NCBI RefSeq assembly: GCF_027923225.1 | Contig: NZ_BSDI01000019.1 | Location: 62,001-126,000 of the forward strand | DNA length: 64,000 bases | Direction: 5' to 3' | Source of the DNA: Phytohabitans aurantiacus | GTDB taxonomy: Bacteria; Actinomycetota; Actinomycetes; Mycobacteriales; Micromonosporaceae | In this document: positions 16,623-24,277 of the stretch, piece by piece | How the letters are laid out: each line of letters begins with the position of its first letter | Numbering within the stretch: the first letter of the stretch is position 1 | The notes under the pieces: generated by a model | Databases searched by the model: none | Told to the model about the DNA's origin: nothing | Seen by the model: the letters and a program-made list of their open reading frames with translations, nothing else | Program-made: the position numbers and the translations under genes

Positions 16623-18832
16623 GGTTCGTCAAGGCGGCAGCGATACCCGTGACGCTGGCCGCGCTCATCGCCCTGACCGGCGTCGCCCTGGGCCGCATCT
16701 ACGCCGGCTCGCTGCTCCCCCAGCTCGTGGCGGGGGCCGCCATCGGCTCGGTCGGCATCAGCGTCGCCATCCGCAGGCTCCCCTCGTGGCTTGTGGCGCC
16801 GCTGTCGGTGGTCGGCATGGCGGCGTACACGGTGCTCGCCGTGTTTGTCACGGCACGCCGCGCGCAGCTGCCCGGCAGCCTCGCCGACGTGCTCACCGAC
16901 GCGGCCCGCAACGGCATCCCCCGCCTGCTCACCGCGATGATCCCGGTCGAGCCGACGCCCGACACCGTGCTCGTGCCGGTCGTCGGCGCGTGGCTGGCCG
17001 GGCTCGCGGGCGCGGAGATCGCCCACCGTGCCGGTCGGGTGCTGCTCGGATACGCGCCCGCCGCGCTGCTCTTCGCCGGCACGCTCTACGTCGTGGGCCC
17101 CAACGCGGAGGCCGCGGTGTGGCCGGCGCTCGCGTTCGCTTCAGTCGCCGCGCTGGGCTTGGCGGCGACCGGTCGCACGTCGGCCACCGCGGCCGGCGAG
17201 CTCGCCGCGCCGGTCCAGGCTGCCATTCGGGTACGCGTGGCGGCCGGCGCCGCGGCGGGGCTGGCCGTGATCGTGGCGCTCGCGGCGGCCGTCGGTCCGG
17301 TGGTGGCCGCCCAGGTGGCCACCAAGCCCGTCGACCCCCGGCGATACGTGGAGCCGCCGCAGGTCGACAGCCTCGACGAGAACCCGCTGATCCGGATCTC
17401 CGGCTGGGCGCTCGCCCCCGACCAGCGCCTGTTCGACCTCGAATCGCAGCCCGGCGGCGACTTGCGGATCCGGCTGGCGGTGCTCAGCGACTACGACGGG
17501 ATCACCTGGCGGGTCGGCGCGACCTACCGCAACGCCGGTCGGATCCTGCCCACGCCTACGGTCGCGCCCGGTTCGCAGGTCGACACCGTCGCGCAGCAGA
17601 TCACGATCGCCGACCTCGCCGGCCAGCTGCTGCCCGCGGCGGCCACCCCCACGTCCGTCGACGGTGCCCGGGTGGCGTACGACCCGGCGACCGGCACGCT
17701 GATCCGCCCCGAGGGGCTGAGCGCCGGATTGCGGTACACGGTGACGTCCACGCGCGAGCGCCCGGACGGTGGCCTGCTGACAGCGGCCGACGTGCCGTCC
17801 GGCGCGGCGGTGGCCCGGATGTTGAAGGTCGGCGACGAGGTGCCGGAGCGCATCCAGAGCCTCGCCGATCAGATCGCCGACGAAAACGGCGCTCCGTACC
17901 AGCGGGCGGTCGCCATCGAGGAGTTCCTCGCCACGCACTACCGGGTGGTCGCCGACTCCCCGAGCGGCCACGCGTACCCGAACCTGAACTTCTTCCTTTT
18001 CGGCCCCAGCAACGGCGGCGGCCAGAAGGGCACCTCCGAGCAGTTCGCGGCGTCGTACGCCCTGCTGGCCCGGCTGATGGGCCTGCCGACCCGGGTGGTC
18101 GTCGGCTTCGAGTCGGCCACCGGCACCGGCCCGGTACGCGGTGGCGACGCGCTCGCCTGGCCCGAGGTGCTCTTCGAGGGCGTGGGCTGGGTGCCGTTCG
18201 ACCCGATGCCGAAGCCGAACACCACGCCGCGCCCGGTCGAGGAAGACTTCAAGCCGCCCACCGAAGACCCCACCGAGCCGCCCACGGAGGCACCAGTTAC
18301 CGACGCGCCCAGCGAGTCGGCCACCCCGGTCGCCTCCGGTGGCGGCAGCGGTGGCGGGCTCACCGGCGCGATGGTCGCCGGCGGCGTCACCGGCCTGGTG
18401 GTGTTCCTCGTGGGTGGGGCCGCGCTGGTCGTACTCGTGATGCGGCGGTCGCTGCGCCGGCGCCGCCTGGAGCGCGGTCCGCCGGCCGAACGGATCGCCG
18501 GGGCCTGGCTGGAGGTCAACGACGCGCTCCGGCTCGCCGGGCGGCCTGCGGGCTCGCACCTGGACGCCACCGAGGTCGCCGCGCACGCCACGGTCGCCGC
18601 CGAGGGCAGGCGCGCGACGCGGATACGGTCAGCGGCGCCGCCCCTGGTCGACCTCGCCGAGGCCGTCAACGTGGCGACGTTCGCGCCGTTCTCCACCGAC
18701 GAGGCGCAGGCCGAGCGGGCCGGCGCGCAGGCGGTGGCGTACGCGAGCGAGTTGCGGGCGCGGCGCTCGTGGTGGCGCCGGGTGCTGTGGTCACTACACC
18801 CGGGCCCACTGCGCTGGCACCGCCGCCGTTAG
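16619..18832 (+). CDS. Transglutaminase-fold membrane protein (TgpA type), catalytic residues replaced
   Basis: GTG at 16619 overlaps the previous stop. The 737-residue product has five or six N-terminal helices (residues about 5-235), a DUF3488-like extracytoplasmic part, a transglutaminase core (about 420-540) and another helix near 590-615 followed by a basic cytoplasmic tail. Active TgpA-like proteins have Cys in the motif GxCEQFA and His in HAWPE. Here the motifs read KGTSEQFAASYALLARLMGL (Ser473 in place of Cys) and GDALAWPEVLF (Leu512 in place of His). The fold is kept (LPTRVVVGF, GVGWVPFDPMP) but thiol catalysis should be lost. The context points to cell-envelope work with MoxR and DUF58. 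Confidence 0.9.
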   Translation: MRFVKAAAIPVTLAALIALTGVALGRIYAGSLLPQLVAGAAIGSVGISVAIRRLPSWLVAPLSVVGMAAYTVLAVFVTARRAQLPGSLADVLTDAARNGIPRLLTAMIPVEPTPDTVLVPVVGAWLAGLAGAEIAHRAGRVLLGYAPAALLFAGTLYVVGPNAEAAVWPALAFASVAALGLAATGRTSATAAGELAAPVQAAIRVRVAAGAAAGLAVIVALAAAVGPVVAAQVATKPVDPRRYVEPPQVDSLDENPLIRISGWALAPDQRLFDLESQPGGDLRIRLAVLSDYDGITWRVGATYRNAGRILPTPTVAPGSQVDTVAQQITIADLAGQLLPAAATPTSVDGARVAYDPATGTLIRPEGLSAGLRYTVTSTRERPDGGLLTAADVPSGAAVARMLKVGDEVPERIQSLADQIADENGAPYQRAVAIEEFLATHYRVVADSPSGHAYPNLNFFLFGPSNGGGQKGTSEQFAASYALLARLMGLPTRVVVGFESATGTGPVRGGDALAWPEVLFEGVGWVPFDPMPKPNTTPRPVEEDFKPPTEDPTEPPTEAPVTDAPSESATPVASGGGSGGGLTGAMVAGGVTGLVVFLVGGAALVVLVMRRSLRRRRLERGPPAERIAGAWLEVNDALRLAGRPAGSHLDATEVAAHATVAAEGRRATRIRSAAPPLVDLAEAVNVATFAPFSTDEAQAERAGAQAVAYASELRARRSWWRRVLWSLHPGPLRWHRRR

Positions 18833-18840
18833 GCACCCAC

Positions 18841-18902
18841 CCCCGTGATCAGGGCGTCCCTGAAGTCGCTCTAACGACTTGAGGGACGCCCTGATCACGG
18901 GG
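18841..18902. repeat. Palindromic repeat, copy 1
   Basis: Arms 18841-18868 and 18875-18902 are 28 bases each and pair at 27 positions around a six-base loop. The core is GTGATCAGGGCGTCCCT. It lies between two convergent genes, could serve as a two-way terminator, and supplies the stop codon of the leftward SDR gene (18895-18897). The same palindrome recurs at 19712-19773 and 56178-56231. Confidence 0.92.
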
Positions 18903-19689
18903 AGTCGGCTCGGGCCGCGAGAGCGCGCATCGCTGATAGCCAGGCGTCGGGGTCGGCGGCCTTCTTGCGGGTGTAACTCGCTACCTCGGGGTGCGGGAGG
19001 ATCAGGAAGCGTTCGGCAGCGAGGCCGTCCACCACCGCGTCGGCCACCTCGTCAGGGGTCAGCACCGCACCGGACGCGGCCGTGACCAGGGCACCCACGT
19101 GCCCGGCGGCCAGCCCGTCGTCGAGCATCGGCGTGCGCACACCCTGCGGGCACAGGGCGCTGACCCGGATGCCGCGGTCGCCGTACGTGATCGCCAGCCA
19201 CTCGGCGAGGCCGAGCGCGGCGTGCTTGGTGACCGTGTACGGAGCGTCGCCCACCGCGGTCAGCAAGCCGGCCGCCGAGCAGGTGTGCAGCAGGTACCCC
19301 TCACCGCGGGCCAGCATCGCGGGCAGCACGGCGCGAGCCGCGTACACGTGGGAGAGCACGTTGACCGCCCACGCCCGCGCCCACTCGGCGCCGGACGCCT
19401 CGATGCCGGTGCCCACGGTGATGCCCGCGTTGGCGCAGAACAGGTCGATCCGGCCGTACCGCGCCTCGGCGGCCGCCACGAGCGCCTGTACCCGATCCTC
19501 GTCCGCGACGTCGACCTCGACGGCGATGGCGCGTTCGCCGAGCGGCCCAGCCACGGCGTCTGCCGCGGCCCCGTCGATGTCGGCGACGACGACGCCCTCT
19601 GCGCCCTCGGCGGCGAACCGGCGGGCCAGCGCCGCACCGATGCCGCCTGCCCCGCCCGTGACCACCACGACCCGCCCGGCCATCCGCAT
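18895..19689 (-). CDS. SDR family oxidoreductase
   Basis: The 264-residue product is a classical short-chain dehydrogenase: VVVVTGGAGGIGAALARRFA (cofactor loop, residues 7-26), VVADIDGAAAD (acidic residue after beta-2, suggesting NAD preference), LFCANAGIT (NAG motif), the catalytic Ser in HTCSAAG, and YTVTKHA (Tyr-xxx-Lys). Substrate specificity cannot be inferred. Starts at ATG 19689 or 19683 are both possible. It converges on the transglutaminase-fold gene, and its final codons run into palindrome copy 1; copy 2 lies just upstream of its start. Confidence 0.93.
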   Translation of the reverse strand: MRMAGRVVVVTGGAGGIGAALARRFAAEGAEGVVVADIDGAAADAVAGPLGERAIAVEVDVADEDRVQALVAAAEARYGRIDLFCANAGITVGTGIEASGAEWARAWAVNVLSHVYAARAVLPAMLARGEGYLLHTCSAAGLLTAVGDAPYTVTKHAALGLAEWLAITYGDRGIRVSALCPQGVRTPMLDDGLAAGHVGALVTAASGAVLTPDEVADAVVDGLAAERFLILPHPEVASYTRKKAADPDAWLSAMRALAARADSP

Positions 19690-19711
19690 GCGCCGATCCT
19701 TCCACAGCCCC

Positions 19712-19773
19712 CTTCGTGATCAGGGCGTCCCTGAAGTCGTTAGGGCGACTTGAGGGACGCCCTGATCACGAAG
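19712..19773. repeat. Palindromic repeat, copy 2
   Basis: Arms 19712-19739 and 19746-19773 are again 28 bases with one mismatch, with the same core as copy 1 and a different loop. It sits between the divergent starts of the SDR gene (19689) and the DUF3159 gene (19824), so a plain terminator role does not explain this copy. Confidence 0.92.
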
Positions 19774-19823
19774 AGGGGGCGAGGCGTGACGGCACGGCGG
19801 CGCTAAGTTAGCCTGGCCTAACC

Positions 19824-20477
19824 ATGAAGGACGAGTCGCTCGCGGATCTGCTCGGCGGCCGGCGAGGCGCGATCGACGCCACGCTGCCGCCGGTCGCGTT
19901 CGTCGCTGGATGGCTCGTCACCGGCCAGTCGGTGTGGGGTGGCGTGATCGTCGCGCTGGCCGTGGGCGTGGCGGTCGCCGGCTGGCGGCTGCGCCGTGGC
20001 GACCGGCCCCGCGCGGTGCTCGTCGGCCTGCTGGCTGTCTGCCTAGCCGCCATGATCGCGCTGCGCACCGGACGGGCCGCCGACTTCTTCCTGGTCCAGC
20101 TCGTGTCGAACGCGGCCAGCGCGCTCGTCTGGACGGTCAGCATCGTGCTGCGCTGGCCACTGCTCGGCGTGGTCGTCGGCACCGTGCTCGGCCAGCGCAC
20201 CCGGTGGCGCCGCGACCCGGCCCTCGTGCGCGCGTACAGCCGGGCGAGTTGGGTGTGGGTGCTGCAGTACGCGGTGCGGCTGGCGGTGTTCCTGCCGCTG
20301 TACGCCGCGGATCAGGTGGTGGCGCTCGGCGTGGCCCGGGCGGCGCTCACCTGGCCGCTGGTGGCCGCCTGCCTCGCGGTGAGCTGGTGGGTGCTGCGCC
20401 GCACCCTTCCCGACGGTCACCCCGGCATCCGCCATCCCGTCACAGAGCCGCAACCCGCGATGTCCACAACAGACTAA
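19824..20477 (+). CDS. DUF3159 family membrane protein
   Basis: The 217-residue protein starts MKDESLADLLGGRRGAIDAT, the conserved entry of DUF3159 proteins, and has about five hydrophobic helices (residues 22-55, 62-80, 90-125, 145-165, 170-195) with the conserved loop GQRTRWRRDPALVRAYSRAS between the middle helices. DUF3159 members are integral membrane proteins of actinobacteria of unknown function. ATG at 19824 lacks a strong ribosome site and follows closely on TAGCCTGGCCTAACC, so the message may be leaderless or nearly so. Confidence 0.88.
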   Translation: MKDESLADLLGGRRGAIDATLPPVAFVAGWLVTGQSVWGGVIVALAVGVAVAGWRLRRGDRPRAVLVGLLAVCLAAMIALRTGRAADFFLVQLVSNAASALVWTVSIVLRWPLLGVVVGTVLGQRTRWRRDPALVRAYSRASWVWVLQYAVRLAVFLPLYAADQVVALGVARAALTWPLVAACLAVSWWVLRRTLPDGHPGIRHPVTEPQPAMSTTD

Positions 20478-21153
20478 AGAGCTTTGGTGTTGAGGTCCGT
20501 CCGTCCATATAGGTCTCAGCAACCCGATAGATCCAGAGATTTTGAGCTGCCGCGCCGCTCGTCGCGGTCCCTACCGTCGCTCCCGCAGCCTCACCCCACG
20601 CGTCCACACGAACCACACCGTCGGGGGTTGACCGTGAATCGCGCAGGGTGAGGCCGCGGGAGCAACGGTCTTCACCGCGATGTACGTCGCGGTAGCCCAC
20701 ATCCTGGTCACGCTCTCTTCCCGCGCCCTCTCGCGCTCTCCCCCGCCGATCAAGGCGAATGCACGCGGTTCGATCTCCTTTTCGCGCGCGTTCGCCCTTG
20801 ATCCACGCAAATGCCTTGATCGACGGGCACGGACACGCCGGCACCCAGCCGGCCACACACGCGCGGCCCCGCCGCGGCGACCTGGCGCCCCTCCGGGGCA
20901 GCGAATCGCCCCAGTCGCCGCCGCAACAGACCGATGCGGACGGACCTCGACACCCGGAAGCGCTTGCCCATGCCAAAAAATGGCGCATCTGGCGGCCTTG
21001 GGACAACTCTGACTTTCCGGTTGTCTGGCCATGGTCGCCCTCACGGGCGCTAGACACAAAGACAGACAGGGCGTGCGACGTCAGTCCGCCACAAGACAGC
21101 ACACTCATCAATATAACGCTACGCTTGCTTTCTGTTACAGAACGCTTCCTCAT
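20478..21153. other. Intergenic region with repeat elements
   Basis: No gene is supported. Imperfect inverted arms CTCCCGCAGCCTCACCC and GGGTGAGGCCGCGGGAG (near 20580 and 20650) flank about 50 bases. One GATCAAGG-type element lies at 20747-20823. The last 100 bases are AT-richer (AATATAACGCTACGC, near 21110) and should contain the promoter of the cassette that starts at 21154. Confidence 0.6.
20747..20823. repeat. GATCAAGGGC intergenic element, locus A
   Basis: The element reads CGATCAAGGCGAATGCACGC, then GGTTCGATCTCCTTTTCGCG, then TTCGCCCTTGATC, and ends with the accessory arm ATGCCTTGATCG. It is diverged relative to the other loci. The outer arms pair as an inverted repeat. Confidence 0.85.
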
Positions 21154-21600
21154 ATGGCTTCGGGAGTGATCGTGGGTGGGTTGACGACCACCGCACCTCG
21201 CGGCAGCCGGACGCTCCTGGTGCTCTGGGGTTTCATCGCCGGCATCGGATTCGCGGCTACCGCGTGGGTGTGCACGGTATCCGAGGATGTCGCCGGCTCG
21301 GCGCTGTTGAAGGTTCCCGGCACGCAGCTCGTTATGGGCGCCGCATTCGCGATCACGGTCTGGGGCGTCGTGGTCGCGTGGCCCGTCAACGTCTCGGTGG
21401 GGGCGCGGCGGTTGGCGGTCCTGCTCCTGATCACGGTGGCTGGCGCTACGACGGTGCCGGCGATCGGGCTACTCCTCAGCGGGGCGTACGCCGCGATGGG
21501 CATCGCGCTGCTCCAGGCCGCGATCTTCGTCGTGGTGCTCGCCGGCCGCGTCTACCAGTCCTCAAAGGATCGCACGAGCCGGTCGGTGGGAGCACCATGA
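21154..21600 (+). CDS. Small membrane protein of WXG cassette
   Basis: The 148-residue product (from ATG 21154; GTG 21172 with GGGAG upstream is an alternative) has four hydrophobic helices: about residues 22-42, 58-78, 86-110 and 114-135. It has no enzymatic motif. It ends in a basic tail and overlaps the next gene by four bases (ATGA), so it is translationally coupled to the YbaB-like, EspC-like and WXG-type genes downstream. It may be the membrane partner of that cassette. I do not recognise a named family. Confidence 0.7.
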   Translation: MASGVIVGGLTTTAPRGSRTLLVLWGFIAGIGFAATAWVCTVSEDVAGSALLKVPGTQLVMGAAFAITVWGVVVAWPVNVSVGARRLAVLLLITVAGATTVPAIGLLLSGAYAAMGIALLQAAIFVVVLAGRVYQSSKDRTSRSVGAP

Positions 21601-22337
21601 GCGAGGAGATCCTGGGAAAGCTTCAGCGCGTCCAGCAAGAGGTCAACGGGCTGCGGGACCTGATGGCCAAACTGCGAGCCCACGCGCCACAGGGCTCTGA
21701 AGGCTCGGACTCAACCGGCCAGATCCGGGTTTCGATCGCGGCCGATGGGCTGCCTACCGCGATCCGTGTCGAATCCGCGTGGCGTGGTCGCCTCGGACCG
21801 GAGTCTGTGGGGCAAGCCGTCCTCGATGCGTTCACCGCCGCGGTCGTCTCGGGCATGCGGGCCTGGGAGGATGCGCTGGATGCAATGTCCTGGCGGTCCC
21901 GCGTCGCGGAGTTGGAGGCCCAGGCCGAGCTGTCTCGTGACAGGAACGGCCCAGCGTTGCCTCCGCCCATGGGCGGAGATTTCGATACCGCCGGCGATGC
22001 CACGGAAGTCGCTGAGGACGCGTTGCGCGCCGCCGACCGGCTGCGGAAGCAGTCAACCGGCGAACCGCCGGTCGGGGTGGGCACTGACCCGCCGGGAAAC
22101 GTCTCGGTCACACTGTCTAGTGCTGGACTTCAGGCGTGCGCGGTCAAAGCGGCGTGGGCGTCGCGGCAAGACGGCAAGACTCTGACCACGGCTCTAACCA
22201 CGGCCCTGCGCAACGCGCGGACTGCCCTTGACGCACAGGCCAAGCAACCGAATCCGGACGCCTTCAGCCAACTCGTCGGCGAGGCGCTCACGGCGCTGCG
22301 GAGCGTCGCCAAGTCGAGCAGAAGGGATGCCCGATGA
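21597..22337 (+). CDS. YbaB/EbfC-like protein with duplicated domain
   Basis: This 246-residue protein starts MSEEILGKLQRVQQEVNGLR, a helical entry like that of YbaB/EbfC nucleoid-associated proteins. A first domain has GQIRVSIAADGLPTAIRVES followed by VGQAVLDAFTAAVVSGM. A second, at about residues 165-235, has GNVSVTLSSAGLQACAVKAA followed by LTTALTTALRNARTAL. The strand-then-helix pattern is repeated, so the protein looks like an internal duplication. YbaB-like proteins bind DNA, but actinobacterial relatives also lie next to type VII secretion-like genes, as here. Overlaps both neighbours by four bases. Confidence 0.7.
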   Translation: MSEEILGKLQRVQQEVNGLRDLMAKLRAHAPQGSEGSDSTGQIRVSIAADGLPTAIRVESAWRGRLGPESVGQAVLDAFTAAVVSGMRAWEDALDAMSWRSRVAELEAQAELSRDRNGPALPPPMGGDFDTAGDATEVAEDALRAADRLRKQSTGEPPVGVGTDPPGNVSVTLSSAGLQACAVKAAWASRQDGKTLTTALTTALRNARTALDAQAKQPNPDAFSQLVGEALTALRSVAKSSRRDAR

Positions 22338-22648
22338 CACAGCCGACTCCGCATGAAGTCCACATCGCCACCGAGACGCTGCGTACCGAGGCCCGAGAGT
22401 GGGACGACCAGAGCGTCGTGATCGGGAAGTTGGCGACGAAGGTCGCAGGCATGGAACTCGGTCGGATTGAGGCTGGGCTGTTCCAGCTCGTGGTCTCGCC
22501 CTACAACGACGTCGTCAACGCGGTGCGGTCGCGGTGCCAAGAAGGTCAGACCGCGAAGACCGAGATCGCCCGGACCCTCCGGTCCGCCGCGGACACCTAC
22601 GACCGCGAAGACCAAAGCAACGCGCACGAGATACACAACCTCTACTGA
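22334..22648 (+). CDS. EspC/WXG100-like small protein
   Basis: The 104-residue product is helical, with the N-terminal segment HEVHIATETLRTEAREWDDQ and a C-terminal AADTYDREDQSNAHEIHNLY. The pattern of an ending like ADxYxxxDxxNAxxI is shared with EspC-type (DUF2580) secreted proteins of the WXG100 superfamily, which form helical hairpins secreted by type VII systems. ATG at 22334 overlaps the preceding stop. The start of the next gene follows 11 bases after the stop. Assignment is by pattern and context. Confidence 0.7.
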   Translation: MTQPTPHEVHIATETLRTEAREWDDQSVVIGKLATKVAGMELGRIEAGLFQLVVSPYNDVVNAVRSRCQEGQTAKTEIARTLRSAADTYDREDQSNAHEIHNLY

Positions 22649-22659
22649 CGGAGCGGATC

Positions 22660-23454
22660 GTGGCGGACTTCAGCAAGGCCCAGTTCGAGGCCGTCATCGT
22701 TGATATCAGGACCGGGATGGCTGACTTCTCCAGCAACCTCGACCAGATGATCCCGGTCGCGACCGCTGCTGTAGGCCACTGGTACATCCCGGCACACGTC
22801 CAGGACGCGGTCGTATGGCTCGCCGAGAAGACTGTGGAGATCGGCCGCAAGCTGCTCGACCTGTTCATCGACCTCCTCAAGGGCGCTACCGCTCCGATAC
22901 ACATGTTCCTCGATTCCTGGCAGTGGCAGGACGTACGCGGCGCGGCCACTGGCATCTCCGGCGCTCTGAGTGGCCAGAACCTCGTCATCGACAACTCCGA
23001 CTGGTCCGGGGCGGGCCGGGACGCCTACGTCGCCGTCGCCGATGCCCAGTCACAGGCGGCGGGGCGCATCGCCTCCATCGCGGGAAGCACCTCCAACAAC
23101 CTGCTCGGCTGCGCGGTCGTTGGGCTGGCGTTCTACGCCACGCTCGTGGCCGTGATCGTCAAGCTGGTCGCGGCCGCCATTACCGCCCTCGTTGCCTTCG
23201 GAACGGCGGTGTTCTCGTGGGCGGGCGCGGCACTCGTCCTGGAGGAGGCGGGCGTCAGCACCGCCATCATTGGCACGGCGGTACTGACGTTGCTGGGATT
23301 CCTGGGTGCCCAGGCGACCGCCATGGTCAACCTACACGGCGAAGCCGTCGATCTCACCACCTTCCCTGAGGGCCACTGGCCACGGTCGCAAACTTCGACC
23401 TACGACGATGCCTCCGTTACCGACGGCGACGCCGATTGGTCGCTGACACAGTAA
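22660..23454 (+). CDS. WXG-motif protein with membrane segments
   Basis: I choose GTG 22660, 11 bases after the EspC-like stop and with GGAGCGGA upstream; the longer open frame overlaps the previous gene. The 264-residue product has an N-terminal helical region, then SDWSGAGRDAYVAVADAQ with a W-S-G turn typical of WXG100-like hairpins (about residue 125). Two or three hydrophobic helices follow (about 150-190 and 195-225), then an acidic tail. The combination resembles type VII secretion substrates with a membrane-active C-terminus. It closes the four-gene cassette; no secretion ATPase is encoded nearby. Confidence 0.72.
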   Translation: MADFSKAQFEAVIVDIRTGMADFSSNLDQMIPVATAAVGHWYIPAHVQDAVVWLAEKTVEIGRKLLDLFIDLLKGATAPIHMFLDSWQWQDVRGAATGISGALSGQNLVIDNSDWSGAGRDAYVAVADAQSQAAGRIASIAGSTSNNLLGCAVVGLAFYATLVAVIVKLVAAAITALVAFGTAVFSWAGAALVLEEAGVSTAIIGTAVLTLLGFLGAQATAMVNLHGEAVDLTTFPEGHWPRSQTSTYDDASVTDGDADWSLTQ

Positions 23455-23541
23455 AGGGGTTCCACAGCGCACAGCGCGGAGGGTTGCGGATAGGTTGCGG
23501 TCCGGTTACCGTCTGCCCGTCTCTGGGGGGAGGTGGTCGGA

Positions 23542-24156
23542 ATGCTGGCTCTGCACGAGGTCGTCGTCGGCGTGCCGGCGCGCGGCGCGCGGGTAAGGCT
23601 TTCGGGGCGGGTTTGCGCTGGTGAGCTGGGCACTGTGCCGGCACACCCCGAGGTCGCCACCGCCGTCGCCCGCACGGTCGCCGGCCTCGCCGCGCCTGTT
23701 TCGGGTCGGGTGGTCGTCGGCGACCGCGACGTCACCGGCCAGCCACCCGCCACGCGGCAGATCGGGTACGTGCCCGCGGGTGGTGGCCTGCTGCCGCACC
23801 TGACGGTACGGGCCAATGTGGAGTACGGGCTGCGGCGGCGTGAGACGGTGCGCGAGCTGTCCCGCAACTGGGCCGCCACCCTGACCTCCCGCCTCGAACT
23901 GGTACCCACCCTCAACCTGCTCCCCCATCAGCTCTCCGACGGGCAGCGGCTGCGCGCGGCCGTCGCCCGTGCCGCGGTGTGCCTGCCCGAGGCGCTGGTC
24001 GTCGACCTGCCGCCGGGTGTCGAGACCTGGGTGGGGCTGCGTGACCTGCTCGCCCGGGCCAGCCTGCCTACCGCGCCCGCCATGGCTGTCCTGGTCTGCA
24101 CGGCCGACGAAGACATGCCCGCCGACGCCGACATCACGATGACGGTGGTGGCGTGA
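23542..24156 (+). CDS. ABC-transporter ATPase-like protein with degenerate catalytic motifs
   Basis: ATG at 23542 lies nine bases after GGGGGAGG. The 204-residue product keeps the architecture of a MalK-type ATPase: SGRVVVGDRDVTGQPPATRQ, LLPHLTVRANVEYGLRRRE and a signature, LSDGQRLRAAVARA. The catalytic elements are missing. The P-loop GxSGxGKT is replaced by VPAHPEVATAVA, the Q-loop Gln is absent (IGYVPAGG), Walker B reads LVVDLPP without the Glu, and the switch His is absent (VLVCTADED). It should not hydrolyse ATP. It is followed by a sugar-type solute-binding lipoprotein and a fused permease, so it may be a structural subunit. Confidence 0.8.
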   Translation: MLALHEVVVGVPARGARVRLSGRVCAGELGTVPAHPEVATAVARTVAGLAAPVSGRVVVGDRDVTGQPPATRQIGYVPAGGGLLPHLTVRANVEYGLRRRETVRELSRNWAATLTSRLELVPTLNLLPHQLSDGQRLRAAVARAAVCLPEALVVDLPPGVETWVGLRDLLARASLPTAPAMAVLVCTADEDMPADADITMTVVA

Positions 24157-24277
24157 CTGTGCTAGCCGGCGCTCGCCTCCGCTCGCGCGGGTCATGCGCC
24201 CCGAAGCCTCCCTGTAGCCGACCCTGCGCTCGGTCGCTGCGCTCCCTCGACTCCGGGCCGACTGCGGGAGGCGGCGC

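Noticed and set aside
20440..21153. Minus-strand frame of 237 codons upstream of the WXG cassette
   Set aside because: It runs through a repeat element and inverted arms, and its translation changes character several times; no family resemblance.
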